Positions 1 through 8,387 of a stretch of 64,000 bases of DNA are shown piece after piece (position 1 is the first letter of the stretch; the number at the start of each line of letters is the position of its first letter). The position numbers were made by a program, and so were the translations under genes. The stretch is from Levilactobacillus bambusae. GTDB taxonomy: Bacteria; Bacillota; Bacilli; Lactobacillales; Lactobacillaceae. The notes beneath the pieces were generated by a model that made no database searches, was not told the origin of the DNA, and saw nothing but the letters and a program-made list of their open reading frames with translations. The DNA lies in assembly GCF_003124125.1 (NCBI RefSeq), contig NZ_QCXQ01000002.1:198968-262967 (forward strand). Reading direction: 5' to 3'.

Positions 1-401
1 ATGGTCAGGGTTGCATTTTTAGCGCCTACATCTCCACCAGATACGGGGGCATCTAAAGCAAGCAGCCTCTGATCATGGGCGGCAGTCGAAATCTTTTCGG
101 CCAGACTAGGGGTGCTAGTCGTCATATCCACTAGAATCGTTTCGGAGGTTGCCCCCGCAAAAATTCCGTTGGTTCCAAAGTAAACCTCTTCAACGTCCGC
201 AGGAAATCCAACCATCGTCATGACCACTTGGACCTGTGCAGCAACCTTTGCGGGCGTGTCTGCCCAAACCGCACCCGCTGCTAATACTGCCTCCGCGTGG
301 GCCCTCGTTCGGTTATAGACGACGACTTCATGATTGGCCTTGAGTAAGTTTTGGACGATACTACTTCCCATAACTCCCGTTCCAATAAACCCGATTTTCA
401 T
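1..401 (-). CDS. NAD(P)-dependent oxidoreductase, 3-hydroxyisobutyrate dehydrogenase family (N-terminal part)
   Basis: The gene runs off the left edge, so only about 133 N-terminal residues are present. It starts MKIGFIGTGVMG, a Rossmann GxGxxG dinucleotide-binding fingerprint, followed by a VVVYNRT strand whose Asn-Arg is typical of NADP-preferring members. Near residues 117-123 it carries DAPVSGG, the substrate-binding signature of beta-hydroxyacid dehydrogenases (the 3-hydroxyisobutyrate / 6-phosphogluconate / tartronate semialdehyde reductase superfamily). The catalytic lysine lies beyond the window. A GGGGGGAT ribosome site precedes the ATG. The real substrate cannot be told from this fragment. 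Confidence 0.85.
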   Translation of the reverse strand, partial: MKIGFIGTGVMGSSIVQNLLKANHEVVVYNRTRAHAEAVLAAGAVWADTPAKVAAQVQVVMTMVGFPADVEEVYFGTNGIFAGATSETILVDMTTSTPSLAEKISTAAHDQRLLALDAPVSGGDVGAKNATLT

Positions 402-460
402 CTGCTTATCCCCCCTAATTTTCTATTCCTATCGTACCACGCAGCAATCAGTGGATAAAG

Positions 461-502
461 AAGGGGCGGCACTACCCGTTTGCACTGGTAATCCCGCCCC
501 TT
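461..502 (-). terminator. Intrinsic terminator downstream of the TerC gene
   Basis: A 9-bp arm AAGGGGCGG (461-469) pairs with CCGCCCCTT (494-502). On the minus strand the stem is followed by a TTCTTT tract. It lies just past the stop of the TerC-family gene and before the start of the dehydrogenase gene. Confidence 0.65.
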
Positions 503-542
503 TAGTTGGGCTACCTAAAATGATCCCAACCTGGTTTAACAA

Positions 543-1319
543 TTAATTTTTATTTTGATTTTGATTTGTTGGCTGATCCTTCCCACGTTTAACCCGAACC
601 CAGTGAATAATTAAGGTTAACACGATGGCCCCAATGACAATTCCACCGAATGCAGCGGCTGGAATTTCAATGTCAATGGCTGGGATTGACAGGAAGAGTT
701 TAATCGCAATGATTAAAATCAGAATGTACGCCATGGGTTCAAGTTCAGGGATGCGCCGCATTAACTTCATAATCACTTCAGCAACTCCCCGCATACACAG
801 AATTCCGATTAATCCCCCGATCAACACGATCACGGGGTTGGAAGAAATTGCCAGGGAGGCTAAGACGGAGTCAATGGAAAAGACGATGTCCATAAACTCA
901 ATCTGGAGCACCACCGACCAAAACTGGGACAGAATATGATGTTTGCCATCGTCCGTCTTGAGCTTTCGGGTGTGAACCACCTTACTCTTCGTAAAGAATC
1001 GAACGGAGAGATAAACGAGGTATAGGGCCCCTAAAACCTTAATTTCCCAGAAGTGAATCAGGTAGGTCCCGATCCCAATGATTAAGAAGCGGAAAATATA
1101 AGCGCCCCACAACCCGTAAAATAAGGATTCCTCCTGCTGTTTTTTGGTCGGCAACGACTGAGTTTGTGCCGCCAGAACAACCGCATTATCCACTGATAAG
1201 AGGCATTCAATGAGGACTAACGATAGTATGATAAGCCAGTCTGACCCTGACGTAATCACATCAGCCCAGTTCTGTTCACTGAAAAACGGTCCGTAAAGTT
1301 CACCCAAAAAGTGTAACAA
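543..1319 (-). CDS. TerC family integral membrane protein
   Basis: A 258-residue polytopic protein with about seven hydrophobic segments. The first carries ECLLSVDNAVVLAA and a later one EFMDIVFSIDSVLAS; these two acidic SxDN / SxDS repeats define the TerC family (Alx, YkoY, YceF), where the Asp and Asn residues are thought to bind metal. Family members have been linked to manganese export and to metalation of exported proteins; which applies here cannot be read from the sequence. The C-terminus is short, basic and polar. No yybP-ykoY manganese riboswitch was recognised upstream, only a weak hairpin. The gene appears monocistronic, with a terminator at 461-502. Confidence 0.9.
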   Translation of the reverse strand: MLHFLGELYGPFFSEQNWADVITSGSDWLIILSLVLIECLLSVDNAVVLAAQTQSLPTKKQQEESLFYGLWGAYIFRFLIIGIGTYLIHFWEIKVLGALYLVYLSVRFFTKSKVVHTRKLKTDDGKHHILSQFWSVVLQIEFMDIVFSIDSVLASLAISSNPVIVLIGGLIGILCMRGVAEVIMKLMRRIPELEPMAYILILIIAIKLFLSIPAIDIEIPAAAFGGIVIGAIVLTLIIHWVRVKRGKDQPTNQNQNKN

Positions 1320-1425
1320 TTTAGTGGCAATTCTCCTTTATGAGTCCAAAATTTTCCAATTCATCACTTCAAAATTGGTTACCCATATTCTATCATGTTC
1401 ACTTTCATTTACCTAGAAATTTCAA

Positions 1426-2034
1426 CTAGGCATCGTACTGGGAGAGCTGGTATTGATTAATGAGATTAACTAACTTTTCAGCGTAGTCAGGATCCGTTGC
1501 GTACCCGTTTTCTTGCAGCAGTTTTGCCTGACGGGAAAAGCTGGTAATTCGCTGGTTCTTTAAGTATTGATTGGCCAGCAGGGCATCATGATCCAGGATG
1601 GCCGTTTCTAACGAGGGATACGCCCGAAACGCAGCTTGAATTTGAATTTTCTTACCATTAACATATTCTGAAGTTGGGAAGGTTTTTGACTGGCCCTGAT
1701 ACGTTCCCTTGACCCCAAACGGATTATTCGCCTGTAAGTACAGTTCGGACGTGCCCCAGTTAGATTCCAAGATCCCCTGAGCAAGCACGATACTTGGCAG
1801 TACCTGACCGGTTTGATGGTAAGCAGCAACTGCTGGGGTAGCCATTTTCTTAATGAAGGCCTTATGGGCTGCAGCCGTTGGGCTAACCTCAGAGGAGGTG
1901 GTCGCATCGACTGAATTGCCCACCTGCAGCATCACGTGGCGCATACCAAAGCCAACTGCAAAGACTAAGATTACAGCCATAAAAATCATTGTTGAAAAGG
2001 TCTTCGACCGTCGCATTCTTTTTCTGCTTGCCAA
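1426..2034 (-). CDS. Glucosaminidase-domain peptidoglycan hydrolase (GH73-like), membrane anchored
   Basis: 202 residues. A very basic N-terminus (SRKRMRRSK) precedes one hydrophobic segment near residues 14-30, which should act as a signal anchor. The GH73 / FlgJ-type domain follows: the motif QGILESNWGTSEL holds the probable catalytic Glu, then NNPFGVKG, and near the C-terminus the YATDPDYAEKLVNLI block typical of endo-beta-N-acetylglucosaminidases. There are no SH3 or LysM wall-binding repeats, so it is a minimal version of the family. TTG at 2034 is the start because an AAGGGGCG ribosome site sits about nine bases upstream. Role inferred: cell-wall remodelling or septum cleavage. Confidence 0.88.
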   Translation of the reverse strand: MASRKRMRRSKTFSTMIFMAVILVFAVGFGMRHVMLQVGNSVDATTSSEVSPTAAAHKAFIKKMATPAVAAYHQTGQVLPSIVLAQGILESNWGTSELYLQANNPFGVKGTYQGQSKTFPTSEYVNGKKIQIQAAFRAYPSLETAILDHDALLANQYLKNQRITSFSRQAKLLQENGYATDPDYAEKLVNLINQYQLSQYDA

Positions 2035-2140
2035 CTTTTTCGCCCCTTAATTCCATCCGATTACCACAAATCGATTATACTAAGGTCAACTTAGTTTCCC
2101 AATTTATTTCGCAAAACCATACTAAAATTTACAATTTTAA

Positions 2141-3139
2141 TTGGAGGAATGTCCTATTATACTTCTGCTTACCTTACTCAGCTACTGCGCCTTAATCTTT
2201 AGTTGGCACGTGGAATCCCGGCGCTTAATTAACGGGTGGCTCATTAATCTGGCCCTGGTTCTAACTGCCATTTGGGCGTGGCAAACGGCCGCCACAAGCG
2301 CCGGAATTCTACTTTTCTTAACCATGGCAGTCGTGCTATACGCGGCTTTAATGCTTACAGCGACCCTCTTCTGTTTAATTCGGCTGATTTTTCAAAGCCA
2401 GCTCATCTTTAAAAAACGGGCTAGTTTACCAGTTTGGGTCCGGGTGAGTTTGACCATCTGGATTGGGTTAAGCTTGATTACTGTCATCGGGTTCATTCAG
2501 TCAGATCTATCCGGAGTTACTAGATTAAGCTTAATCTTTCCCGCCGAACTCGGTGGTTTATCCCTGCTCCTAGCCGATTTTTTGGCCTACGGTTGGTTGT
2601 ACTTGCACACCCAGCGTCCCATTATTTCTGACCAAGTGATCATCTTGGGGGCCCGGCTAAGAGCGGATAACTCGGTGGGGGTTCTCCTCTCACTCCGTTT
2701 GGATCGGGCCCTTGACTTGTACGCAGCATCAGAGAAGCAGGCCACCCTAATTGTTTCAGGCGGCTTTTCTGGAAGTGCAACCATCACCCAGGCGGATGCC
2801 ATGGCAGACTATCTGATTGCAAACGGCGTTGCTCCCGACCATATCAAGCGTGAGTCCCAAGCGCACTCGACGGCAGAAAATTTTCTCTTTAGCCGTCCCC
2901 TGCTTTCCGATACCGGACAAATCGTATTTGTAACCAATTCTTATCACGTGCCCCGGGCCGCTCTTCTAGCTAAAAAAGCTCACGTTGCCGCCCAGGGTGT
3001 CGCTGCTTTGACCCCGGCACCGTTATTTTTTACAAACGGGATTCGTGAATTTTTTGCCGTGTTATCCGAACGTCGGCTAGTCGTCATCAGTTTAGCTGTA
3101 TTAATCGGTCTTCTAAGTCTACTTTTCCTCGCCCACTAA
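2141..3139 (+). CDS. YdcF / DUF218 (ElyC-SanA) family membrane protein
   Basis: About 330 residues with four to five hydrophobic N-terminal segments, a cytosolic or surface DUF218 domain (VIILGARLR at about 168, LIVSGGFSG, DAMADYLIANGV, ESQAHSTAENF, VTNSYHVPRA) and a final C-terminal membrane segment. DUF218 proteins are linked to envelope polysaccharide metabolism, but the reaction is not established for this type. The start is odd: the frame opens at TTG 2141, which lies on the GGAGG sequence itself. A start after that ribosome site would have to be ATT 2156, eight bases downstream, or CTG 2165. Both the family and the frame are clear; only the start codon is uncertain. Confidence 0.85.
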   Translation: MEECPIILLLTLLSYCALIFSWHVESRRLINGWLINLALVLTAIWAWQTAATSAGILLFLTMAVVLYAALMLTATLFCLIRLIFQSQLIFKKRASLPVWVRVSLTIWIGLSLITVIGFIQSDLSGVTRLSLIFPAELGGLSLLLADFLAYGWLYLHTQRPIISDQVIILGARLRADNSVGVLLSLRLDRALDLYAASEKQATLIVSGGFSGSATITQADAMADYLIANGVAPDHIKRESQAHSTAENFLFSRPLLSDTGQIVFVTNSYHVPRAALLAKKAHVAAQGVAALTPAPLFFTNGIREFFAVLSERRLVVISLAVLIGLLSLLFLAH

Positions 3140-3170
3140 AAAACGATCCGCTAGCGGATCGTTTTTTAGT
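3135..3170. terminator. Bidirectional terminator, perfect 36-bp palindrome
   Basis: The sequence ACTAAAAAACGATCCGCT and its exact reverse complement follow each other. Both converging genes end inside it: the plus-strand TAA at 3137-3139 and the minus-strand TAA at 3166-3168. A-tract and T-tract flanks make it an intrinsic terminator in both directions. Confidence 0.9.
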
Positions 3171-3405
3171 AGGGTAACTTTTGGGCATCCGTTAAGAATG
3201 CGGTAAACCTCTGATCAATTTCTTGCTGACGTTTTTGCGTTCCTGAGACGGCCTTGGCTACACTCGCCGTAATCTGCATGTATGCCATTAACACCTCACT
3301 AACGTCCATTCGATACTGTTTAGCCAGTTGCGACGCAAATTCAAACCGCTGATCCGTCATCAGTGGCGCATACGGGGATTGATACCGCCGTTTGTGTTTC
3401 GCCAT
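3166..3405 (-). CDS. Small conserved-looking protein of unknown function
   Basis: 79 residues, basic N-terminus (MAKHKRRYQSPYAP) followed by a predicted helical region (RFEFASQLAKQYRMDVSEVLMAYMQITASVAKAV, in part amphipathic) and a charged tail. No membrane segment, signal peptide or metal motif. The reading frame is well supported by a ribosome site GAAGGAG a few bases before ATG 3405 and by the shared terminator at its end. I do not recognise the family. The helical middle could be a small DNA- or protein-binding module, but nothing fixes a function. Confidence 0.65.
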   Translation of the reverse strand: MAKHKRRYQSPYAPLMTDQRFEFASQLAKQYRMDVSEVLMAYMQITASVAKAVSGTQKRQQEIDQRFTAFLTDAQKLPY

Positions 3406-3624
3406 GTTAAAAACTCCTTCGTCCTATTTTTCCCTAGCGTACACTAAAAGTAAGTTAAAACAAAGCTAAATATTGTTCGGAATCGAAATGTTACATTTAT
3501 TCAAAGTTGGCGGCTTTTTATTTTATTCCCTCAAAATAACGCCATAGTATGATAAAATTTAAGATAAATACGATTATTTTTCGACATAAAAACCAGTTAA
3601 CTTTGGAGAGGGAGACTACCACTA

Positions 3625-6330
3625 ATGCAGCAACAGATACATAAATTACACCATAACCGACTGATTGCATTAATTGTTTGGTTAATCATTATTTTTGCAT
3701 CCATTATTTTACTACCAAATATTAATTCAATCATCCAGTATGATGGACAACCCCAATTGGCTAATGACAGCCAACCCGTTCAAGCCTCAAACCTTCGGGC
3801 CAACTGGGGCCGCGATCTAGATGGCACCTATACGGTCAATGCCGTCTTTAATAATCCTGATGGAGCATTGACTAAGAAACAGCAAACGTCAATCAACAAG
3901 ACCATCACGTCGCTACAAAAAAATCAGACGAGTTACGGAATTAAACAACTGACCTCCGTCTCTAATACACCCGTAATGTCGCCGGTCCTTCAGTCAAAGG
4001 ATCGTTCCACGCAAATCGTCCAGCTGCAGGTTAGTTCGTCCACCGCATCCGTTCGCAATGAAGCCAAACTCCTGTCGTCCGAAATTACGACCCCCGGGGT
4101 TAAAACGTACATTACTAGCCCCCAAATGGTTAATGACGCTAACAACTCTGCCATTGCTAGTACCGGGTTTAAGGCAATTATTGCCATTTTCATTGTCAGC
4201 CTCATTATTATGGGTGTTTTATTCAGCTCCGTCGTGGCGCCGTTCATCACCATGTTCAGCGTACTTGCGGCTTACTTAGCTAGCTTAAGCCTCATTGGCA
4301 ACTTAGCAACGCGGTTCCACTTCGCCTTTTCGGCCTATACACCGGTTGAACTGCTCCTTGCGGTAGTCATGTTGGGACTTTTCGGCCATTTCTACCTTCT
4401 CAGAAACTTTCGCCGTCAAATGGATACGGATGTTGAGCCCCAAGATGCCGTAACCGCATCATTGCACTCCGTCTGGTTATCCACCACCATCTCAACAGTG
4501 GTTCTGGCCGTTGCTTTTGGTTCGTTAGCCCTCTTTAAGTTTTCCTCTATCCGCGCTTTAAGCTTAGTTGCGGTGGCCTTTATCCTTAGCACGTTAACGA
4601 CGCTTACCTTAACGCCCACCTTCATGGGACTGCTTGGCGACCAGATCTTCTGGCCAAGTAATAAGGTAGCCGGTTCTACCCAACACACGATGTGGTTTCA
4701 CCTGAGTCGCTTTGGTGCTTGGCGGCCAGTCGCTACCATTGCAGCTTGCTTAGTCATTGTTGGGGCGTTTGCCTTCTCCTACCGGGATAACCTGAACTAC
4801 ACCACCACCAACCACGTTAATGATCAAGCCATTTCGGGAGCCCAAGTCATGCAGGCCCACATGGGTGGTGGGAGTGCCACCCCGGTTACCCTTTACGTTA
4901 AGACCTCTAACAAACTGAATGATCAAGCTTACCTCTACCAAATTGATAATTTAACCCGTAAATTACAGGCCCAAAAGGGTATTCAGTCCGTGGCCTCAAT
5001 TACTCAGCCTGGTGGGCAGCCGATCACACAGTATTACGCTGATTCCCAAATGGATGCCGTTAGCGGAAACGTCAAAAGCGTTCAGGGCCAGTTAAATCAG
5101 CTTCAAGACGACTTGAAGTCTGATCGATCAAACCTCAACCAAAAGCAGCTGTCCAAGAACGTCTCTAAATTAAACAAGGTTGCGAATCAGTCAACGGATA
5201 TGCTAAATAACGCCATAACGCTAGATGCCTCCCTAGCAAGCGCTCAATCACGGGCGTCCGCATCCGGAACCAGCACGTCTAAAAGTGCCCAGTCCTATAT
5301 TAAGACCCTTGCAAAGGTAAATACGGAATTAGACCAAGCAGCTTCTGCGTTAACCGACTTAGAAACCAGCATGGCGTCAACCCAAACTGGGTTGGATAGT
5401 TCAGCAAATGCCCTTTCCTCTTATGAGAGTTCGGTTGATACAGTCACTACCAGCCTCAAAGAATCCCAGGCCGGCCTAAAGACGGCTTCAACCACCCTCG
5501 GAAAAATTTATGATTACCTAGCTGGCTACAAAACCTCTGAAGCAGCTAAGAACCTTTACCTGACACCCGATCAAATCCAAAGCGGTGATTTCCAGCAGTC
5601 CCTGTATAACTACACGGATAAGACCGCTAAAATCACTTACTTAACGATCACCTTAGATAACGTTCCCACCCGTCAAACCGCGGGGGTCGTTAAGAATCTT
5701 CAGCAAGTGGCCGATAGTCAAATCCGTGGAACGAACCTGGGCGCTGCTGACTTGATTTTCTCGGGTCAACCCGTGGTCCAAGCTGATATTCAATCCCAAG
5801 TCCAGCACAGCCTCCCAGCGATGCTCATGCTGATCTTTGGAATTATTCTATTCGCTCTCTTCATCGTTTCCCGATCCGTCTTACAACCCTTTTACTGGCT
5901 GCTCACCTTCTGTATCTCAGCTGGTGCGGGGCTCCAACTCGGTGAATTAACCACCAACTGGTTATTCGGAGAGGCCAGCTTTGATTGGGAAGGTCTCTTC
6001 GTAGTTTTGATTCCCCTCGCCATCCTCGTGACGACACAGCTCGTCAGAATTGGAATGAACATGCATGAAAGCGAAATGCCGTTAGATTCTTGGGTTGTTC
6101 CTAGCATGACCCATTTTGGTCAAACCGTACGCCACTTAACCTTCATCGGTATCATGCTGTTTGCGGCCCTATTCTTCACTGGTTCGGTAACCTTAGCTAG
6201 TATTGCTCTGATTACCATCTACACCCTATTAATCTTCAACGTGACCCTGCCGCTCATCTTAGCCGCGGTAGGTAAGCTAACCATTGTTTTACCTACCTAC
6301 CACCGTCGAAAGAGCCAGCACGCCCGGTAA
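3625..6330 (+). CDS. MMPL / RND superfamily transporter
   Basis: 901 residues. One N-terminal membrane helix (about 14-34), a first extracytoplasmic domain, a bundle of about five helices (about 180-350), a second large extracytoplasmic domain of about 390-730, and a final bundle of about five helices. This is the two-fold MmpL architecture. The second ectodomain is rich in Ser, Thr, Gln and Asn and has long coiled-coil-like heptads (for example GQLNQLQDDLKSDRSNL), as in YdfJ-type MMPL proteins of Firmicutes. Members export lipids, surface molecules or drugs; the substrate here is unknown. A GAGAGGGAG ribosome site precedes ATG 3625. The gene converges on a MerR regulator across one terminator, so regulation by that neighbour is possible but not shown. 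Confidence 0.9.
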   Translation: MQQQIHKLHHNRLIALIVWLIIIFASIILLPNINSIIQYDGQPQLANDSQPVQASNLRANWGRDLDGTYTVNAVFNNPDGALTKKQQTSINKTITSLQKNQTSYGIKQLTSVSNTPVMSPVLQSKDRSTQIVQLQVSSSTASVRNEAKLLSSEITTPGVKTYITSPQMVNDANNSAIASTGFKAIIAIFIVSLIIMGVLFSSVVAPFITMFSVLAAYLASLSLIGNLATRFHFAFSAYTPVELLLAVVMLGLFGHFYLLRNFRRQMDTDVEPQDAVTASLHSVWLSTTISTVVLAVAFGSLALFKFSSIRALSLVAVAFILSTLTTLTLTPTFMGLLGDQIFWPSNKVAGSTQHTMWFHLSRFGAWRPVATIAACLVIVGAFAFSYRDNLNYTTTNHVNDQAISGAQVMQAHMGGGSATPVTLYVKTSNKLNDQAYLYQIDNLTRKLQAQKGIQSVASITQPGGQPITQYYADSQMDAVSGNVKSVQGQLNQLQDDLKSDRSNLNQKQLSKNVSKLNKVANQSTDMLNNAITLDASLASAQSRASASGTSTSKSAQSYIKTLAKVNTELDQAASALTDLETSMASTQTGLDSSANALSSYESSVDTVTTSLKESQAGLKTASTTLGKIYDYLAGYKTSEAAKNLYLTPDQIQSGDFQQSLYNYTDKTAKITYLTITLDNVPTRQTAGVVKNLQQVADSQIRGTNLGAADLIFSGQPVVQADIQSQVQHSLPAMLMLIFGIILFALFIVSRSVLQPFYWLLTFCISAGAGLQLGELTTNWLFGEASFDWEGLFVVLIPLAILVTTQLVRIGMNMHESEMPLDSWVVPSMTHFGQTVRHLTFIGIMLFAALFFTGSVTLASIALITIYTLLIFNVTLPLILAAVGKLTIVLPTYHRRKSQHAR

Positions 6331-6347
6331 GTCGATAGACAAATAAC

Positions 6348-6387
6348 AAAGGCCCCATAACCATCAATTAATGGTTACGGGGCCTTT
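6348..6387. terminator. Bidirectional terminator between MMPL and MerR genes
   Basis: AAAGGCCCC-A-TAACCAT pairs with ATGGTTA-C-GGGGCCTTT around a six-base loop. A and T tracts lie on both sides and it sits between two convergent stops. Confidence 0.88.
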
Positions 6388-6403
6388 ATTGTTTGCTGCT
6401 AAT

Positions 6404-6907
6404 TTAAGGCATTGGTGGGCCAGGTAACGTTTCCGGTCCGATCTTCTCTAGTTTTTCAGCTACTTCCTCTTCAGGCATCACCCGGTAATGAACGTCGTCA
6501 TCATCGCCAACGTGAGCTAAGAGAATTTTTGTTTTTTCATCGTCAAAATAACCCATGTTGACCCAAAGCTGATCTTCATAAAATCCTAACCCATGGTAGG
6601 CGTTATGATAAAGTTGGTGTAATTCACTCATTCGTTTCCCTTGTTCGGTCATCTTATCCACCGCAGCCGGAAGGGTAAAGCCTTGATCGAGGAACTCTTT
6701 GATAAGAGAGACCTTCACGAAGGACTTAAAGGAATAGACCCGGGCCCGCTGCCCATCTTCCCTAGCTTCCGACTGAATGTACCCCTTTTTCTCCCAGTAT
6801 CGAAGCTGCCGAGCAGAAACCCCAGTCATCTGTGATAATTCACCAATTCGAAACATAAACCGGTCCGTATTGAGAATATTCTCAATGTTTTTCTTCGCAC
6901 TGTTCAC
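6404..6907 (-). CDS. MerR family transcriptional regulator
   Basis: 167 residues. Residues 18-85 form a MerR winged helix-turn-helix: FRIGELSQMTGVSARQLRYW, then a wing with EDGQRARVYSF. Middle helices would form the dimerisation coil. The C-terminal part (GLGFYEDQLWVNMGYFDDEK) has no cysteine metal site, so it is not a metal-sensing MerR; it may bind a small molecule or lack a ligand. The tail PPMP is unusual. GTG 6907 is preceded by AAGGGGAG. The 16 residues before the DNA-binding domain are longer than normal. It converges on the MMPL gene; a target is not visible. Confidence 0.88.
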   Translation of the reverse strand: MNSAKKNIENILNTDRFMFRIGELSQMTGVSARQLRYWEKKGYIQSEAREDGQRARVYSFKSFVKVSLIKEFLDQGFTLPAAVDKMTEQGKRMSELHQLYHNAYHGLGFYEDQLWVNMGYFDDEKTKILLAHVGDDDDVHYRVMPEEEVAEKLEKIGPETLPGPPMP

Positions 6908-7070
6908 AATATCTCCCCTTTATCTCAAGCTTATGTTAACTATTTTAACATGGATGTTATCCTAAAACGAATTTTTTGAAAGTTTTGTTTTTAACTCACT
7001 CATTTCAACCTATTTCATGTTACAAAATAAGTTTACCTGTATAACTTCAATTACCAATTAACTTTACGTC

Positions 7071-7116
7071 AAAATAGTGGCTTAATTCTATTTTAGTAGA
7101 ATTAAGCCACTATTTT
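7071..7116. terminator. Terminator downstream of the GNAT gene, 20-bp perfect stem
   Basis: Arms 7071-7090 and 7097-7116 are exact reverse complements around a TTTTAG loop, with A/T tracts outside. It closes the phosphatase-GNAT operon on the minus strand; nothing on the plus strand ends there. Confidence 0.85.
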
Positions 7117-7118
7117 GT

Positions 7119-7547
7119 CTACAATAACTCTTTTATCATTGGGTAATGCACAATCCCCGCCTCCAAAAAGGCGCCCCCAGCGACCTGAAAGCCCAACCGA
7201 TCATAAAACGAAACTGCTTGGTGTTGGGCATCCAACCTCACCTGGGGAGTGCCTGCTTTGGCAGCGTCACTAATAATCTGGGTGAGAAGCTGCTGACTAT
7301 ACCCGTGATGGCGGTCTTCTGGTAGGGTCGCGACCCGTTGAACGAGCCAACCAGTTGGCGTTAATTCAACCCGTGCCGTCGTGACGGGCCGCCCATTTTC
7401 ATAGCCGACATAATGTTTCTTATCAGAATCGGTCCCATCAAACTCCAGATCAGCATCAATTCCCTGTTCATCAATAAAGACTGTCCGTCTAATTTGAAGC
7501 GCAGCCTGATTTTCCGGGCCTTGCCCCATTGATTGTTTAATTTCCAC
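7119..7547 (-). CDS. GNAT family N-acetyltransferase
   Basis: 142 residues, a single GNAT domain. RVATLPEDRHHGYSQQLL corresponds to motif A, whose R/Q-x-x-G-x-G/A loop binds the acetyl-CoA pyrophosphate, and the C-terminal AVSFYDRLGFQVAGGAFLEAGI block matches motif B and the YitI/ElaA-like branch (FIDEQGID near residue 25 is also typical of that branch). The acceptor substrate is unknown. GTG 7547 is chosen because GAGGAAAAG lies seven bases upstream. The gene follows the phosphatase stop by nine bases, so the two are cotranscribed. Confidence 0.88.
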   Translation of the reverse strand: MEIKQSMGQGPENQAALQIRRTVFIDEQGIDADLEFDGTDSDKKHYVGYENGRPVTTARVELTPTGWLVQRVATLPEDRHHGYSQQLLTQIISDAAKAGTPQVRLDAQHQAVSFYDRLGFQVAGGAFLEAGIVHYPMIKELL

Positions 7548-7556
7548 GTCTTTTCC

Positions 7557-8213
7557 TCATTCGTTATAGCTGATCACCTGTACATCAGCTGGTGTCAGTG
7601 CTAGCTTCGTTAAACTGCCATTTTTAGGGCGCTCCGTTAAATCATATGCCCCATCGCCGTACCGCTCCATTAAGCTTAAAAGGGTATTGCCATGGCTGAC
7701 TAGCAAAACGTTATCGCCATCCTCTAACCGGGAATCATGTCGAATGGTATCTAACGCCTGATCCCAACGGGTCCAATATTCTTCGTTATTCTCCGCATCG
7801 TGAAAGGGATCGGCCGCCTTTAAAAAGTCCTTCGCCGTCCCAATATCGTATTGATTTACAATGGCCTTAAACGTCGGTAACCCATGGGGTGCCCCGGCTA
7901 CGTACCAGGTCTCATCCATATTGGCCCCTTCGTAATAACCGTAAAACTGTTCACGAAATAGCGGACTAACCGTCACATCCGTCGCCGAATGGGCTTCGTT
8001 AGCCGTTAAAATGGTCCGCGCAGTTTGCTCTGCTCGCGTCGTGTCGCTACAGTAAGCCGTTTTAAAGGTAACGTTTTTTAAGCGGTCTCCCGCACGTTGC
8101 GCATCCAAAATCCCCTTCTCCGTCAACGGTGAATTACTCCACCCCTGCAGCTTGTTGTAGATGTTATAGTAGGTTTGCCCGTGTCGAACTACATAAAGTG
8201 TTACGTCAGTCAT
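7557..8213 (-). CDS. Histidine phosphatase family protein
   Basis: 218 residues. The N-terminal VVRHGQTYYN is the RHG motif with the phospho-accepting His; the second catalytic His is in LLVSHGNTL near residue 175. LQGWSNSPLTEKG and DTTRAEQTA are the usual phosphate-binding surroundings. Members include cofactor-dependent phosphoglycerate mutases and many phosphatases; the insert after the first half and the size favour a phosphatase over a glycolytic mutase. The substrate is not known. Cotranscribed with the GNAT gene downstream. Confidence 0.9.
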   Translation of the reverse strand: MTDVTLYVVRHGQTYYNIYNKLQGWSNSPLTEKGILDAQRAGDRLKNVTFKTAYCSDTTRAEQTARTILTANEAHSATDVTVSPLFREQFYGYYEGANMDETWYVAGAPHGLPTFKAIVNQYDIGTAKDFLKAADPFHDAENNEEYWTRWDQALDTIRHDSRLEDGDNVLLVSHGNTLLSLMERYGDGAYDLTERPKNGSLTKLALTPADVQVISYNE

Positions 8214-8387
8214 TTTTGGTCACCCTTTCACCTTTAATACCCCTAGTATACTGCACTTAAGCTTTTTCTAAATTATTGATTTTTTAAGTTTTCCCGGCTA
8301 AAGACTGATAACCTAGTGACTAGTGGTACTTTTAGCCTATAATACAATGTACACTAGTGTTGCATTTCAATAAGGGAGCTATTGCTT

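Noticed and set aside
1320-1425. yybP-ykoY manganese riboswitch before the TerC gene
   Set aside because: The conserved loops of that class are missing in the short leader; only a CCAATT/AATTGG hairpin is present.
2149-2199. ATG at 2149 as the start of the DUF218 gene
   Set aside because: It is in another frame and ends in TAG after 16 codons.
6404-6907. MerR protein as a metal sensor
   Set aside because: There is no C-terminal Cys pair or metal-binding loop.
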